Shown here piece by piece: positions 35,039-45,315 of a stretch of 64,000 nt of DNA. The stretch's first letter is position 1. Every line of letters begins with the position of its first letter. The translations under genes were made by a program, and so were the position numbers. Origin of the DNA: Pseudomonas azotoformans (lineage in GTDB: Bacteria; Pseudomonadota; Gammaproteobacteria; Pseudomonadales; Pseudomonadaceae); the NCBI RefSeq assembly GCF_001579805.1, contig NZ_CP014546.1, forward strand, positions 2,480,001-2,544,000, read 5' to 3'. The notes beneath the pieces are model-generated. The model did not search any database and had not been told where the DNA came from. It worked only from the letters and a program-made list of their open reading frames with translations.

Positions 35039-36496
35039 ATGAGTGAAGAGATTCTGATCAATATCACGCCGATGGAATCGCGCGTGGCGGTGGTAGAGAA
35101 CGGTGTTCTGCAAGAAGTGCACGTGGAGCGCACCCAGAAGCGTGGGATCGTCGGCAATATCTACAAAGGCAAGGTGGTGCGGGTTTTGCCAGGCATGCAG
35201 GCGGCCTTCGTCGACATCGGCCTGGACCGTGCCGCGTTTATCCATGCTTCGGAAATTTCCCTGCGCGAAGGGCCAGCGGTAGAAAGCATCAGCGCCCTGG
35301 TACACGAAGGGCAGAGCCTGGTGGTGCAAGTCACCAAGGACCCCATCGGCTCCAAAGGCGCGCGCCTGACCACGCAACTGTCGATTCCGTCGCGTTACCT
35401 GGTGTACATGCCACGCACTGCCCATGTTGGCATTTCCCTGAAGATCGAAGACGAAGCCGAGCGCGAGCGCCTGAAAAAGGTGGTCAGCGACTGCGTGGCG
35501 GCCGAAGGTATCAAGGAGGCGGGCGGTTTTATCCTGCGCACTGCCGCAGAAGGCGCCGGTGCCGATGAGATCCTCATGGACATCCGCTACCTGCGGCGCC
35601 TGTGGGATCAGATCGGTGCCCAGATCAAGACCATCGGCGCGCCCAGCGTGATCTATGAAGACCTCGGCCTGGCCCTGCGCACGCTGCGCGACCTGGTCAG
35701 CCCGAAGATTGAGAAAATTCGCATCGACTCGCGGGAAACCTTCCAGCGCACCACGCAGTTTGTTGCCGAGTTGATGCCGGAAATTGCCGACCGCCTGGAA
35801 CACTATCCCGGCGAGCGACCGATCTTCGACCTGTATGGCGTCGAAGACGAAATCCAGAAAGCCCTGGAACGCAAGGTGCCGCTCAAGTCCGGTGGCTACC
35901 TGGTGGTGGACCCGGCGGAAGCCATGACCACCATCGACGTCAACACCGGCGCGTTCGTCGGCCATCGCAACCTCGAAGAAACCATCTTCAAGACCAACCT
36001 CGAAGCGGCCACCGCGATCGCGCGCCAACTGCGCCTGCGTAACCTGGGCGGCATCATCATCATCGACTTCATCGACATGGAAGATGAAGAACACCAGCGC
36101 CAGGTGCTGCGTACCCTGGAAAAACAGCTGGAGCGCGATCACGCCAAGACCAACATCATTGGCATCACCGAGCTGGGCCTGGTGCAGATGACCCGCAAGC
36201 GCACCCGCGAAAGCCTGGAACAAGTGCTGTGCGAGCCGTGCAGCAGTTGCCAGGGCCGCGGTAAATTGAAGACCCCGGAAACCGTTTGCTACGAGATTTT
36301 CCGCGAAATCCTGCGAGAGGCACGAGCCTACCAGGCCGAGGGTTACAGAGTGCTCGCCAACCAGAAAGTGGTCGACCGGCTGCTGGACGAAGAATCCGGT
36401 AACGTTGCCGAACTGGAGGGGTTTATCGGGCGCACGATACGCTTCCAGGTCGAAACCATGTATTCCCAGGAACAATACGACGTGGTGCTGCTCTGA
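35039..36496 (+). CDS. rng: ribonuclease G
   Basis: 485 residues. An N-terminal S1 domain (YKGKVVRVLPGMQAAFVDIGLDRAAFIH) precedes the RNase E/G catalytic core, with DVNTGAFVG and IIIIDFIDME supplying the metal-binding aspartates and CEPCSSCQGRGK the zinc-link cysteines. It lacks the long C-terminal scaffold of RNase E. RNase G matures the 16S rRNA 5' end and trims mRNAs. ATG 35039 (MSEEILINITP) is the family start; the open frame before it is overlap with maf. Confidence 0.96.
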   Translation: MSEEILINITPMESRVAVVENGVLQEVHVERTQKRGIVGNIYKGKVVRVLPGMQAAFVDIGLDRAAFIHASEISLREGPAVESISALVHEGQSLVVQVTKDPIGSKGARLTTQLSIPSRYLVYMPRTAHVGISLKIEDEAERERLKKVVSDCVAAEGIKEAGGFILRTAAEGAGADEILMDIRYLRRLWDQIGAQIKTIGAPSVIYEDLGLALRTLRDLVSPKIEKIRIDSRETFQRTTQFVAELMPEIADRLEHYPGERPIFDLYGVEDEIQKALERKVPLKSGGYLVVDPAEAMTTIDVNTGAFVGHRNLEETIFKTNLEAATAIARQLRLRNLGGIIIIDFIDMEDEEHQRQVLRTLEKQLERDHAKTNIIGITELGLVQMTRKRTRESLEQVLCEPCSSCQGRGKLKTPETVCYEIFREILREARAYQAEGYRVLANQKVVDRLLDEESGNVAELEGFIGRTIRFQVETMYSQEQYDVVLL

Positions 36497-36572
36497 TCCC
36501 CATTCGCTTACCTTTTATGAGACAGGCAGGCCTTGATCTGCCGTCCGACTACTGCCTTGAGGGTCGCCTGAC

Positions 36573-39500
36573 ATGGAGCGTCTGATACGCTTTTTTGCCG
36601 CTTTGACCCGTTGGGGTCTGGGCCTCTGTGCCTTGCTGCTGGTATTGGCAGCGGTGTATGTGAGCCTGGGTCGAGAGTTGACGCCACTGGTGGCCGAGTA
36701 CCGTGCGGAGATTGAAGCCAAGGCCCAGGCTGCGGTGGACATGCCGTTGCACATTGGCAGTCTTGAGGGCCGCTGGAGCGGCTTCGCGCCGGTATTGCGG
36801 GCCCATGATGTGATGGTAGGCGAGGGCAGCAGTGCCTTGCGCCTGGACCAGGTCGAAGTGGTGCCGGACATGTGGGCCAGCCTGATGGCCCGCGAAGTGC
36901 GTATTGCTCATCTGCAGGTCAGTGGCTTGCAGCTCAGCGTCAAGGAAGACAAGGACGGCAAATGGGCCTTGCAAGGCCTCCCTGTGCAGGACGACCAACC
37001 CGTCGACCCTGAGCAACTGCTCAAGAACATGCAAAAGGTCAAGCGCGTGTCGCTGCTCGACAGCCAAGTGACCTTGCAGCCGTTTGACCAAGCGCCTGTG
37101 ACCCTGACGTATGTAGGCCTGAGCCTGCACACCGGCGTCACCCGCCAACGCCTGGATGCGCGTCTGACCCTGCCCGACGGCCAGCCCTTGGCGGTGAGCC
37201 TGCGCACGCGTATCCGCGCCAGCCAGTGGAAGGACGGCGAGGTCCAGGCTTACCTGAGCCTGCCGCAAAGCGACTGGGCCAAGTGGATTCCGGCCAAGCT
37301 GACCCAGCAATGGAAGCTCAGCCAATTCAAGGCCGGCGGTGAATTCTGGCTGACCTGGGCCAAAGGTACTGTGCAGAGCGCAGTAGTGCGCCTCAACTCG
37401 CCGCAGGTAAAAGGCAGCTACGCCGATCGCAAACCTGTGCATATCGAGAATCTGGCGCTCACCGCCTACCTGCAACGCAGCGATAGCGGTCTCAAGGTGC
37501 TGTTCGACTCGCTAGCGATGAACCTGGGGGAAACCCGCTGGGAGTCGCGCCTGCAACTTCAGCAAACCCTGGCTACCGACAAGGATCAGGAAGTCTGGAA
37601 GCTCCAGGCCGACCGCCTGGATCTGACGCCGATCACGCCACTGCTCAATGCCCTGGCGCCGTTGCCGGAAGGTTTTGCCAAGACCATTCAGCACCTCAAG
37701 GCGACGGGCCTGCTGCGTAATGTGCTGGTGGATTTTCGCCCTCAAGACACCACCGATCAAAAAGTCAGCTTCGCCGCCAACCTCGAGCGCATCGGTTTTG
37801 ATGCCTACTTTGGCGCGCCGGCCGCGCGCAACGTGTCCGGCAGCATCAGCGGTGACCTGGGGCACGGCGAGTTGCGCATGGACAGCAAGGACTTTTCCCT
37901 GCACCTCGACCCGATCTTTGCCAAGCCGTGGCAGTACATCCAGGCCAACGCACGCCTGACATGGAAGCTCGACAAGGAAGGCTTCACCCTGATCGCGCCC
38001 TACATCAAGGTGTTGGGTGAGGAGGGCAAAGTCGCTGCGGATTTCTTGATTCGCCTGCACTTTGACCACAACCAGGAAGACTATATGGACCTCCGGGTCG
38101 GCATGGTCGATGGCGATGGGCGATTCACCCCCAAATACCTGCCGGCGGTGTTAAGTCCTGCGTTGGATGAGTGGCTGCGCACGGCGATTCTCAAGGGCGC
38201 GGTGGACCAGGGCTTCTTCCAGTACCAGGGTTCGCTGAACCACGACGCACTGCCGGCCTCGCGCAATATCAGTCTGTTCTTCAAGGTGCATGACGCCGAA
38301 CTGGCGTTCCAGCCGGGCTGGCCGCATGTGAGCAAGGTCAATGGCGAAGTGTTTGTCGAGGAAAGCGGCGTACGCATCCTGGCCAGCAAGGGCCAGTTGC
38401 TCGACACCAAGGTCAGGGACGTCTACGTCAATATCCCCCACGCGCCGGAGGGCAAGGACAGTCATCTGTTACTGACCGGCGGGTTTGCCGGTGGTTTGGG
38501 CGATGGTTTGAAAATCCTCCAGGAAGCGCCGATCGGCACCGCATCGACCTTTGCCGGCTGGAAGGGGGAGGGCGACCTGCAAGGCAGCCTTGACCTGGAT
38601 GTGCCGTTGGCGAAGGGCACCGAGCCGAAAATCGTGGTGGACTTCAAGACGGATAAAGCGCGCCTGCAACTGGCCGAGCCGACTCTGGACCTCACTCAGC
38701 TCAAGGGCGATTTCCGCTTCGACAGCGCCAAAGGCCTCAGTGGCCAGAACATCACGGCCCAGGCGTTTGACCGGCCGATCACGGCGCAGATCGTTGCCGA
38801 TGGCAAGCCGGGCAATATCAGCACGCGTGTGAATGCCAGGGGCCAGGTGACGGTCAAGCGGCTGACGGACTGGTTGAAAATCAGCCAGCCGTTGCCGGTG
38901 TCCGGCGATATTCCCTACCAACTGCAACTGACCCTCGACGGCGCCGATAGCCAACTGATGGTCAGCTCCAACCTGAAGGGTGTTGCCGTGGACCTGCCAG
39001 CACCGTTCGGCATGCCCGCCAGCCAGGGGCGTGACAGTGTGTTCCGCATGACCTTGCAGGGCGCCGAGCGTCGTTATTGGTTCGACTATGGCGAGCTGGC
39101 CAACTTCACCTTTGCGGCGCCGCCGGACAAATTCAATGAAGGGCGCGGTGAGCTTTTCCTGGGTGATGGCGATGCCGTGTTGCCTGGGGCGAAGGGCTTG
39201 CGCATTCGCGGCGTGCTGTCTGAACTCGATATCGATCCCTGGAAGAAGTTGGTTGACCGCTACGCGGGCAACGATCCGGGCGGCAGCGCCAAGCAGTTGC
39301 TCAGCGGCGCTGACTTCAAGGTGGGCAAGCTGACCGGTTTCGGCACCCAGTTTGATCAGGTCAATCTACAGCTGGACCGCAAGCCTGCGGCGTGGGGCCT
39401 GCAACTCGACAGTCAGCAGGCCAAGGGCACGGTCAACCTGCCGGACGCCAAGGGCGCACCGATTGCGGTCAACCTGCAATATGTGAAGCTGCCGGCGGTG

Positions 39501-40388
39501 GATCCGACGGTGCAGGCTGACGAAAACGCGCCGGACCCCTTGGCGGGCATCGACCCCAAGGACATTCCGGCGCTGGATATCGGCATTGATCAACTGTTCC
39601 AAGGACCGGATCTGATAGGCGCCTGGTCGCTGAAAATCCGCCCGACAGCCAAAGGCCTGGCCTTCAATAACCTGGACCTCGGCCTCAAGGGCATGCAGCT
39701 CAAGGGCGCGGGCGGTTGGGAAGGAACGGCAGTCGACAGCAGTAGTTGGTACAAGGGTCGCCTGGATGGCAAGAATATCGGTGATGTACTCAAGGGTTGG
39801 GGTTATGCGCCCACTGTCACCAGCCAGGATTTTCACCTGGATGTCGATGGTCGCTGGCCCGGTTCGCCGGCCTATGTCGGGCCCAAGCGTTTTTCCGGCA
39901 GCCTGGATGCAGCGTTCCGCAATGGCCAGTTCGTCGAAGTGGAAGGTGGCGCCCAGGCGCTGCGGGTGTTTGGCCTGCTGAACTTCAACTCCATTGGGCG
40001 CCGTCTGCGCTTGGACTTTTCGGACTTGCTCGGCAAGGGCTTGAGCTATGACCGGGTCAAAGGGTTGCTGGCGGCGAGCAACGGCGTGTTCGTGACCCGT
40101 GAGCCGATCACCATGACCGGGCCTTCGACGAACCTGGAACTCAACGGCACCCTGGACCTGGTCGCAGACCGTGTCGACGCCAAGCTGCTGGTCACCTTGC
40201 CGGTGACCAATAACCTGCCGATCGCCGCGCTGATCGTAGGCGCGCCTGCTATCGGCGGTGCGTTGTTCCTGATCGACAAGCTGATTGGTGACCGTGTTGC
40301 GCGCTTCGCCAGTGTGCAATACAAGGTGGAAGGCCCGTGGAAGGACCCGAAAATCACCTTCGACAAGCCATTTGAAAAGCCAAACTGA
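36573..40388 (+). CDS. yhdP: YhdP, large AsmA-like envelope lipid-transport protein
   Basis: 1271 residues. One N-terminal membrane helix (WGLGLCALLLVLAAVYVSLG) anchors a very long periplasmic region rich in amphipathic beta strands, with DUF3971 and AsmA-like parts near the end (GLLNFNSIGRRLRLDFSDLLGKGLSYDRVKG). YhdP with TamB and YdbH spans the periplasm and carries phospholipids to the outer membrane. It lies between rng and a nitrilase gene and before tldD, the usual gamma-proteobacterial order. Confidence 0.95.
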   Translation: MERLIRFFAALTRWGLGLCALLLVLAAVYVSLGRELTPLVAEYRAEIEAKAQAAVDMPLHIGSLEGRWSGFAPVLRAHDVMVGEGSSALRLDQVEVVPDMWASLMAREVRIAHLQVSGLQLSVKEDKDGKWALQGLPVQDDQPVDPEQLLKNMQKVKRVSLLDSQVTLQPFDQAPVTLTYVGLSLHTGVTRQRLDARLTLPDGQPLAVSLRTRIRASQWKDGEVQAYLSLPQSDWAKWIPAKLTQQWKLSQFKAGGEFWLTWAKGTVQSAVVRLNSPQVKGSYADRKPVHIENLALTAYLQRSDSGLKVLFDSLAMNLGETRWESRLQLQQTLATDKDQEVWKLQADRLDLTPITPLLNALAPLPEGFAKTIQHLKATGLLRNVLVDFRPQDTTDQKVSFAANLERIGFDAYFGAPAARNVSGSISGDLGHGELRMDSKDFSLHLDPIFAKPWQYIQANARLTWKLDKEGFTLIAPYIKVLGEEGKVAADFLIRLHFDHNQEDYMDLRVGMVDGDGRFTPKYLPAVLSPALDEWLRTAILKGAVDQGFFQYQGSLNHDALPASRNISLFFKVHDAELAFQPGWPHVSKVNGEVFVEESGVRILASKGQLLDTKVRDVYVNIPHAPEGKDSHLLLTGGFAGGLGDGLKILQEAPIGTASTFAGWKGEGDLQGSLDLDVPLAKGTEPKIVVDFKTDKARLQLAEPTLDLTQLKGDFRFDSAKGLSGQNITAQAFDRPITAQIVADGKPGNISTRVNARGQVTVKRLTDWLKISQPLPVSGDIPYQLQLTLDGADSQLMVSSNLKGVAVDLPAPFGMPASQGRDSVFRMTLQGAERRYWFDYGELANFTFAAPPDKFNEGRGELFLGDGDAVLPGAKGLRIRGVLSELDIDPWKKLVDRYAGNDPGGSAKQLLSGADFKVGKLTGFGTQFDQVNLQLDRKPAAWGLQLDSQQAKGTVNLPDAKGAPIAVNLQYVKLPAVDPTVQADENAPDPLAGIDPKDIPALDIGIDQLFQGPDLIGAWSLKIRPTAKGLAFNNLDLGLKGMQLKGAGGWEGTAVDSSSWYKGRLDGKNIGDVLKGWGYAPTVTSQDFHLDVDGRWPGSPAYVGPKRFSGSLDAAFRNGQFVEVEGGAQALRVFGLLNFNSIGRRLRLDFSDLLGKGLSYDRVKGLLAASNGVFVTREPITMTGPSTNLELNGTLDLVADRVDAKLLVTLPVTNNLPIAALIVGAPAIGGALFLIDKLIGDRVARFASVQYKVEGPWKDPKITFDKPFEKPN

Positions 40389-40436
40389 GGGCCTGTGGAG
40401 TAGCATGGCCGCATGCCCTTGACGGAGAGACGGCCC

Positions 40437-41285
40437 ATGTCCTTTGCGGTAATTCAAATGGTCAGCCAGAGCGATGTGCTGGCCAACCTGGCCCAGGCCC
40501 GGCGTCTGCTGGAGCAAGCGGCCGCGCGCGGTGCGAAGCTGGCAGTATTGCCGGAAAACTTCGCCGCCATGGGCCGCCGCGATGTGGCCGACATCGGTCG
40601 CGCCGAAGCACTGGGCGAAGGCCCGATCCTGCCGTGGTTGAAACAGACCGCCCGCGACCTCACCTTATGGATAGTGGCAGGCACTTTGCCGCTGCCGCCA
40701 AAGGACCAGCCAAACGCCAAGTCCAATGCCTGCTCATTGCTGGTCGATGATCAGGGTGAAATCGTTGCCCGTTACGACAAGTTGCACCTGTTCGATGTGG
40801 ATGTCGCCGATGCCCGTGGCCGTTATCGCGAATCCGACGACTATGCTTTCGGAGGCAATGTGGTGGTGGCGGACACGCCCGTCGGCCGCTTGGGCCTGAC
40901 GGTGTGTTACGACCTGCGCTTCCCTGAGCTGTACAGCGAGTTGCGCGCGGCAGGGGCTGAATTGATTACCGCGCCGTCGGCGTTTACGGCGGTGACCGGC
41001 GCGGCGCACTGGGATGTGCTGATTCGCGCACGCGCCATCGAGACCCAGTGCTACCTGCTGGCGGCCGCTCAAGGCGGTGTGCATCCGGGGCCACGGGAAA
41101 CCCATGGTCATGCGGCGATTGTCGACCCCTGGGGGCGGGTGCTGGCACAACAGGATCAAGGCGAAGCGGTGTTGCTGGCCGCACGCGATAGCACTGAACA
41201 AGCGTCGATAAGGGCGCGCATGCCGGTGGTCAACCATCGGCGCTTTTTCTCGCAGGGCGCACAGCGACCTGCTTCGGAACGATGA
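40437..41285 (+). CDS. nitrilase-superfamily C-N hydrolase (NIT1/YbeM-like)
   Basis: 282 residues with the Glu-Lys-Cys triad at Glu40 (VLPENFAAMG), Lys115 (YDKLHLFDVDV) and Cys157 (GLTVCYDLRFPELY). The sequence resembles the NIT1/NIT2 group, some of which are deaminated-glutathione or omega-amidases, but the substrate here is inferred. ATG 40437 (MSFAVIQMVSQSD) was chosen over an earlier in-frame ATG at 40413. It lies 16 bases before tldD. Confidence 0.9.
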   Translation: MSFAVIQMVSQSDVLANLAQARRLLEQAAARGAKLAVLPENFAAMGRRDVADIGRAEALGEGPILPWLKQTARDLTLWIVAGTLPLPPKDQPNAKSNACSLLVDDQGEIVARYDKLHLFDVDVADARGRYRESDDYAFGGNVVVADTPVGRLGLTVCYDLRFPELYSELRAAGAELITAPSAFTAVTGAAHWDVLIRARAIETQCYLLAAAQGGVHPGPRETHGHAAIVDPWGRVLAQQDQGEAVLLAARDSTEQASIRARMPVVNHRRFFSQGAQRPASER

Positions 41286-41301
41286 ATTTAAGGCCATACC
41301 T

Positions 41302-42745
41302 ATGAGCGAGTTGTTGTCCTCAGTCAGTGATCACCTCCTGGCACCCGGTGGCGTGACCATCGAAAGCTTGCAAACCGTACTCGGCGACCTGGCCGGGCCG
41401 GGCATCGACGCGGCCGACCTGTATTTCCAGGGGCAGATTTCCGAGTCCTGGGCCCTGGAAGACGGCATCGTCAAGGAAGGCAGTTTCAACCTCGATCAGG
41501 GAGTGGGCGTGCGCGCGCAATCCGGTGAAAAAACCGGCTTTGCCTACAGCAACGCGATCACCCTGGAGGCCTTGGGCCTGGCGGCGCGTGCCGCGCGCTC
41601 GATCTCCCGGGCCGGGCAAAATGGCACGGTGCAGGCGTTCAGCACCCAGGACGTGGCGCAGTTGTACGCGCCGGATAACCCTCTGGAAGTGATCAGCCGG
41701 GCCGAAAAGGTCGAGCTGCTCAAGCGTATCGACGCCGCCACCCGTGCGCTGGACCCGCGTATCCAGCAGGTCACCGTGAGCATGGCCGGTGTGTGGGAGC
41801 GCATTTTGGTGGCCTCCACCGACGGCGGCCTGGCGGCGGATGTACGCCCGTTGGTGCGTTTCAATGTCAGTGTGATCGTCGAACAGAACGGTCGCCGCGA
41901 GCGCGGTGGTCATGGCGGCGGCGGGCGTACCGACTACCGTTATTTCCTCACCGACGACCGTGCCATGGGGTACGCCCGTGAAGCGTTGCGCCAGGCGCTG
42001 GTCAATCTGGAAGCCATTCCAGCGCCGGCCGGCACTTTACCGGTGGTGTTGGGTTCGGGCTGGTCCGGCGTGCTGCTGCACGAAGCGGTCGGCCATGGCC
42101 TGGAAGGTGACTTCAACCGTAAGGGCAGTTCGGCCTACAGCGGGCGCATGGGTGAAATGGTTGCGTCCAAACTCTGCACCATCGTCGATGACGGCACCCT
42201 GGCCCGGTCGCCGGGGCTCGCTGAGCGTCGACGACGAAGGCACCCCGACCGAGTGCACCACCCTGATTGAAAACGGTGTGCTCAAGGGCTACATGCAAGA
42301 CAAGCTCAACGCTCGCCTTATGGGCGTGGCGCGCACCGGTAACGGCCGCCGTGAATCCTATGCGCACCTGCCGATGCCGCGCATGACCAACACCTACATG
42401 CTCGGCGGCGAAAGCGACCCGGCCGAGATCATCGCTTCGGTGAAACGCGGTATCTACTGCGCCAACCTCGGGGGTGGCCAGGTGGATATCACCAGCGGCA
42501 AGTTCGTGTTCTCCACCAGCGAGGCGTACTTGATCGAAGACGGCAAGATCACCGCGCCGGTCAAAGGTGCGACGTTGATCGGTAACGGTCCGGAAGCCAT
42601 GAGCAAGGTGTCGATGGTCGGTAACGACCTGTCGCTGGACAGTGGCGTAGGCACCTGCGGGAAAGACGGGCAGTCGGTGCCGGTGGGTGTCGGCCAGCCA
42701 ACGCTGAAGATTGATGCGATCACCGTGGGTGGCACGGGGTCGTAA
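41302..42745 (+). pseudogene. tldD: metalloprotease TldD, interrupted by an apparent frameshift
   Basis: Zinc protease partner of PmbA/TldE; the TldD/TldE pair degrades unfolded peptides and matures some modified peptides. The metal motif is His260-Glu-x3-His265 in [18 protein letters not shown]. At 42203-42205 there are three C where two would keep frame. As read, the first frame stops at 42270 after an arginine-rich tail. The true continuation ([21 protein letters not shown]) runs in the next frame to 42745. Removing one C gives 480 residues, very close to the E. coli length. Either a sequencing error or a real null allele. Confidence 0.92.
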
Positions 42746-42792
42746 GAAAGGTGGAGCTTCGGGTGGCGAAAACCGCCACCCGGGGAAGAGGA

Positions 42793-43314
42793 TCAGCGCA
42801 GGCCGCGTTGAGTCTCGTCCAGCTCACGGATGTACTTGAAGATTTTACGGCTGGTGGCCGGCGCCTTGTTATGCGCCAGTTCGTGCTGGGCCTGACGGAT
42901 CAGGGAGCGCAGTTGCTGGCGGTCCGCGTCCGGGTAGTCCACCACGAATTTCTCCAGCACCGCGTCATCGCCCGAGATCAGGCGGTCACGCCAACGTTCC
43001 AGGTTATGGAAGCGTTCGTTGTACTGGCGAGTCGAGGCATCGGTTTGATCGAGCAAGGTCAGAATGGCGTCGATGTCCTGATCGCGCATGAGTTTGCCGA
43101 TAAACGAGATGTGCCGTTTACGCGCGATATTCGCGGTGTGCTTGGGCGCATCGGCCAGGGCACGACGCATTTCGTCGGTCAGTGGCAGTTTTGCAATCAA
43201 GTCTTTTTTGAGCGTTGTAAGGCGCTCGCCGAGGTCAACCAGAGCATGCAGCTCACGTTTGACCTGGGTTTTGCTTTTCTCCCCATCGAGGGAGTCGTCG
43301 TAAGAATCAACCAT
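42793..43314 (-). CDS. darP: DarP/YjgA, ribosome biogenesis protein (DUF615)
   Basis: 173 residues, charged and helical ([20 protein letters not shown], then [12 protein letters not shown] near the end). YjgA/DarP binds late 50S precursors. ATG 43314 (MVDSYDDS) is preferred over the in-frame start five codons earlier. It lies on the minus strand between tldD and pmbA. Confidence 0.93.
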   Translation of the reverse strand: MVDSYDDSLDGEKSKTQVKRELHALVDLGERLTTLKKDLIAKLPLTDEMRRALADAPKHTANIARKRHISFIGKLMRDQDIDAILTLLDQTDASTRQYNERFHNLERWRDRLISGDDAVLEKFVVDYPDADRQQLRSLIRQAQHELAHNKAPATSRKIFKYIRELDETQRGLR

Positions 43315-43422
43315 GGTGGCAGTCCGCAAAGAAACGCCGCCATGATAACCAGTCGGGGGCCGCTTGTCCGGCCCGGTCGCTCGATGGCCTTAACCGAAAG
43401 CAGAATTTGAGTGGAGAAAACC

Positions 43423-44769
43423 ATGAGTGCAGCCCAAAGCGTCGGTCCGCAAGCGTTACCGGCACTGCAGGAACAAGTCGAGCAGATCCTTGCCGAGGCC
43501 AAGCGCCAGGGGGCCAGTGCCTGTGAAGTGGCGGTGTCGCTGGAGCAGGGGCTGTCGACGTCGGTGCGCCAGCGGGAAGTGGAAACCGTTGAGTTCAACC
43601 GCGACCAGGGTTTTGGTATCACCTTGTATGTCGGGCAACGCAAAGGTTCGGCCAGTACCTCGGCCAGCGGTCCGGAAGCGATTCGCGAGACGGTGGCGGC
43701 TGCGTTGGCAATCGCCAAGCACACCTCCGAGGACGAAAGCTCGGGCCTGGCCGACAAGGCGCTGATGGCCAAGGACCTGAAGGACTTCGATCTGTTTCAC
43801 GCCTGGGACATCACCCCCGAACAGGCCATTGAAAAGGCGCTGATCTGCGAAGCCGCCGCGTTCGACGCCGATGCCCGCATCAAGAATGCGGATGGCACCA
43901 CGTTGAGTACGCATCAAGGTTGCCGTGTGTATGGCAACAGCCATGGCTTTATCGGTGGTTATGCGTCCACCCGCCATAGCTTGAGCTGCGTGATGATCGC
44001 CGAGGCTGATGGCCAGATGCAACGCGATTACTGGTATGACGTGAACCGCCAGGGCGAGTTGCTGGCGGACCCGGTCAGTATTGGCCAGCGCGCCGCGCAG
44101 CGTGCGGCGAGCCGTCTGGGCGCACGCCCGGTACCGACCTGTGAAGTGCCGGTGCTGTTTTCGGCAGAACTGGCCGGTGGGCTGTTTGGCAGTTTCCTGG
44201 GGGCGATTTCCGGTGGCAACTTGTACCGCAAATCTTCGTTCCTGGAGGGGGCGATTGGCCAGAAGCTGTTCCCGGAATGGCTGACCATTGATGAGCGCCC
44301 GCACTTGATGCGCGCCATGGGCAGTACGTCGTTCGACGGTGATGGTTTGGCGACCTATGCCAAGCCGTTCGTCGAGAAGGGCGAGTTGGTGTCTTACGTG
44401 TTGGGCACCTACGCCGGTCGCAAGCTGGGCCTGCCAAGCACCGCAAACTCCGGTGGTGTACACAACCTGTTCGTTACCCATGGCGATGAAGACCAGGCGG
44501 CGCTGCTGCGGCGCATGGGGCGCGGCTTGCTGGTGACTGAGCTGATGGGCCATGGCCTGAACATGGTCACCGGTGATTACTCCCGCGGCGCGGCGGGTTT
44601 CTGGGTGGAAAATGGCGAGATCCAGTTTGCCGTCCAGGAAGTGACCATCGCCGGCAATATGCGCGACATGTTCAAGCAGATCGTCGCCGTGGGTAATGAT
44701 CTGGAATTGCGCAGCAACATTCGCACAGGTTCGGTGTTGATAGAGCGGATGACTGTCGCCGGCAGCTAA
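43423..44769 (+). CDS. pmbA: metalloprotease subunit PmbA/TldE
   Basis: 448 residues of the U62 family. It lacks the HExxxH motif, as TldE does, and forms the heterodimer with TldD. Conserved parts include NRDQGFGITLYVGQRKGSAS, HQGCRVYGNSHGF and GRGLLVTELMGHGLNMVTGDYSRGAAG. ATG 43423 (MSAAQSVGPQ) was chosen over the GTG four codons earlier. This gene is intact while tldD, as sequenced, is not. Confidence 0.95.
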   Translation: MSAAQSVGPQALPALQEQVEQILAEAKRQGASACEVAVSLEQGLSTSVRQREVETVEFNRDQGFGITLYVGQRKGSASTSASGPEAIRETVAAALAIAKHTSEDESSGLADKALMAKDLKDFDLFHAWDITPEQAIEKALICEAAAFDADARIKNADGTTLSTHQGCRVYGNSHGFIGGYASTRHSLSCVMIAEADGQMQRDYWYDVNRQGELLADPVSIGQRAAQRAASRLGARPVPTCEVPVLFSAELAGGLFGSFLGAISGGNLYRKSSFLEGAIGQKLFPEWLTIDERPHLMRAMGSTSFDGDGLATYAKPFVEKGELVSYVLGTYAGRKLGLPSTANSGGVHNLFVTHGDEDQAALLRRMGRGLLVTELMGHGLNMVTGDYSRGAAGFWVENGEIQFAVQEVTIAGNMRDMFKQIVAVGNDLELRSNIRTGSVLIERMTVAGS

Positions 44770-44788
44770 TCCCTCTAACGCGTAAGCC

Positions 44789-44827
44789 AAAAAGGCGCGC
44801 CATCTATCAGGTGGCGCGCCTTTTTTT
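44789..44827 (+). terminator. pmbA terminator
   Basis: AAAGGCGCGCC and GGCGCGCCTTT pair around an eleven-base loop with an A-run before and seven T after. It separates pmbA from the iron-regulated operon. Confidence 0.93.
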
Positions 44828-44866
44828 GTGGGCGTTTTGCAAGCGGATCAATCTGCCGCTATTGTT

Positions 44867-44902
44867 TTGATTCTCAATATCATTTAATAATAAATATCAT
44901 TA
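44867..44902 (+). promoter_or_regulatory. Fur-box region and promoter of the fagA operon
   Basis: On the minus strand AATGATATTGAGAATCA (44885-44869) fits the Fur pattern of repeated GATAAT-like hexamers. A second AATGATATT lies at 44901-44893. TTGATT (44867-44872) and AT-rich hexamers near 44890 give a promoter overlapped by these boxes, so iron-loaded Fur would block it. This matches the known iron-repressed fagA promoter of P. aeruginosa. Confidence 0.75.
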
Positions 44903-44919
44903 CCGAATGAGCGTGGATC

Positions 44920-45315
44920 ATGAGTTCTGTCCTGCATGAGGATCCTTACTTGGAGAGCTGGCGCTGGATGAGTCGCCAGATTCGCTGCGGCCTCGACCCC
45001 AACGAGCCGCGCCTGATCGAACATTACCTCAATGAGGGTCGATACCTAGCGTGCTGCACGGCGACCCATCCGTGGACGATCGCAGAAACTTCATTCCGCC
45101 TGCTGCTCGATACCGCCAGCGACATCGCGCTGCCCTGGCATTGGCGCTCCCTGTGCCTGGACCAGGCCTGGCGCCCTCTGCGCGACCTGGAAAAACTCTC
45201 CCACTGCGCCTGCCGCCTCAAGCGCTGGCAGTCCTTTGCGTGGCGATTGGCGACCTGCGAATTGCTGCCCTCCCTTTCTGTTTCTGACCTGGTGCAAGGA
45301 TCTAACGATGAGTAA
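44920..45315 (+). CDS. fagA: FagA, Fur-associated protein of unknown function
   Basis: 131 residues, Trp- and Cys-rich (LESWRWMSRQIRCGLDPNEP; LPWHWRSLCLDQAWRPLRDLEKLSHCACRL), with no signal or membrane helix. It occupies the fagA position in the Fur-controlled fagA-fumC-orfX-sodA operon known from P. aeruginosa; its biochemical role is not established. The stop overlaps the fumC start by eight bases. Confidence 0.88.
   Translation: MSSVLHEDPYLESWRWMSRQIRCGLDPNEPRLIEHYLNEGRYLACCTATHPWTIAETSFRLLLDTASDIALPWHWRSLCLDQAWRPLRDLEKLSHCACRLKRWQSFAWRLATCELLPSLSVSDLVQGSNDE

Noticed and set aside
34955-36475. 506-codon minus-strand frame opposite rng
   Set aside because: Antisense to RNase G; low-complexity His/Gln/Val composition and no recognisable motif.
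34893-42205. Programmed frameshifting in maf and tldD
   Set aside because: Neither site has a slippery heptamer with a downstream structure, and orthologous families are single-frame. An extra base is simpler.
41906-42745. Separate 279-codon gene within tldD
   Set aside because: Only its part after about 42205 resembles a protein, and that part is the TldD C-terminus. It is the second half of a frameshifted gene.
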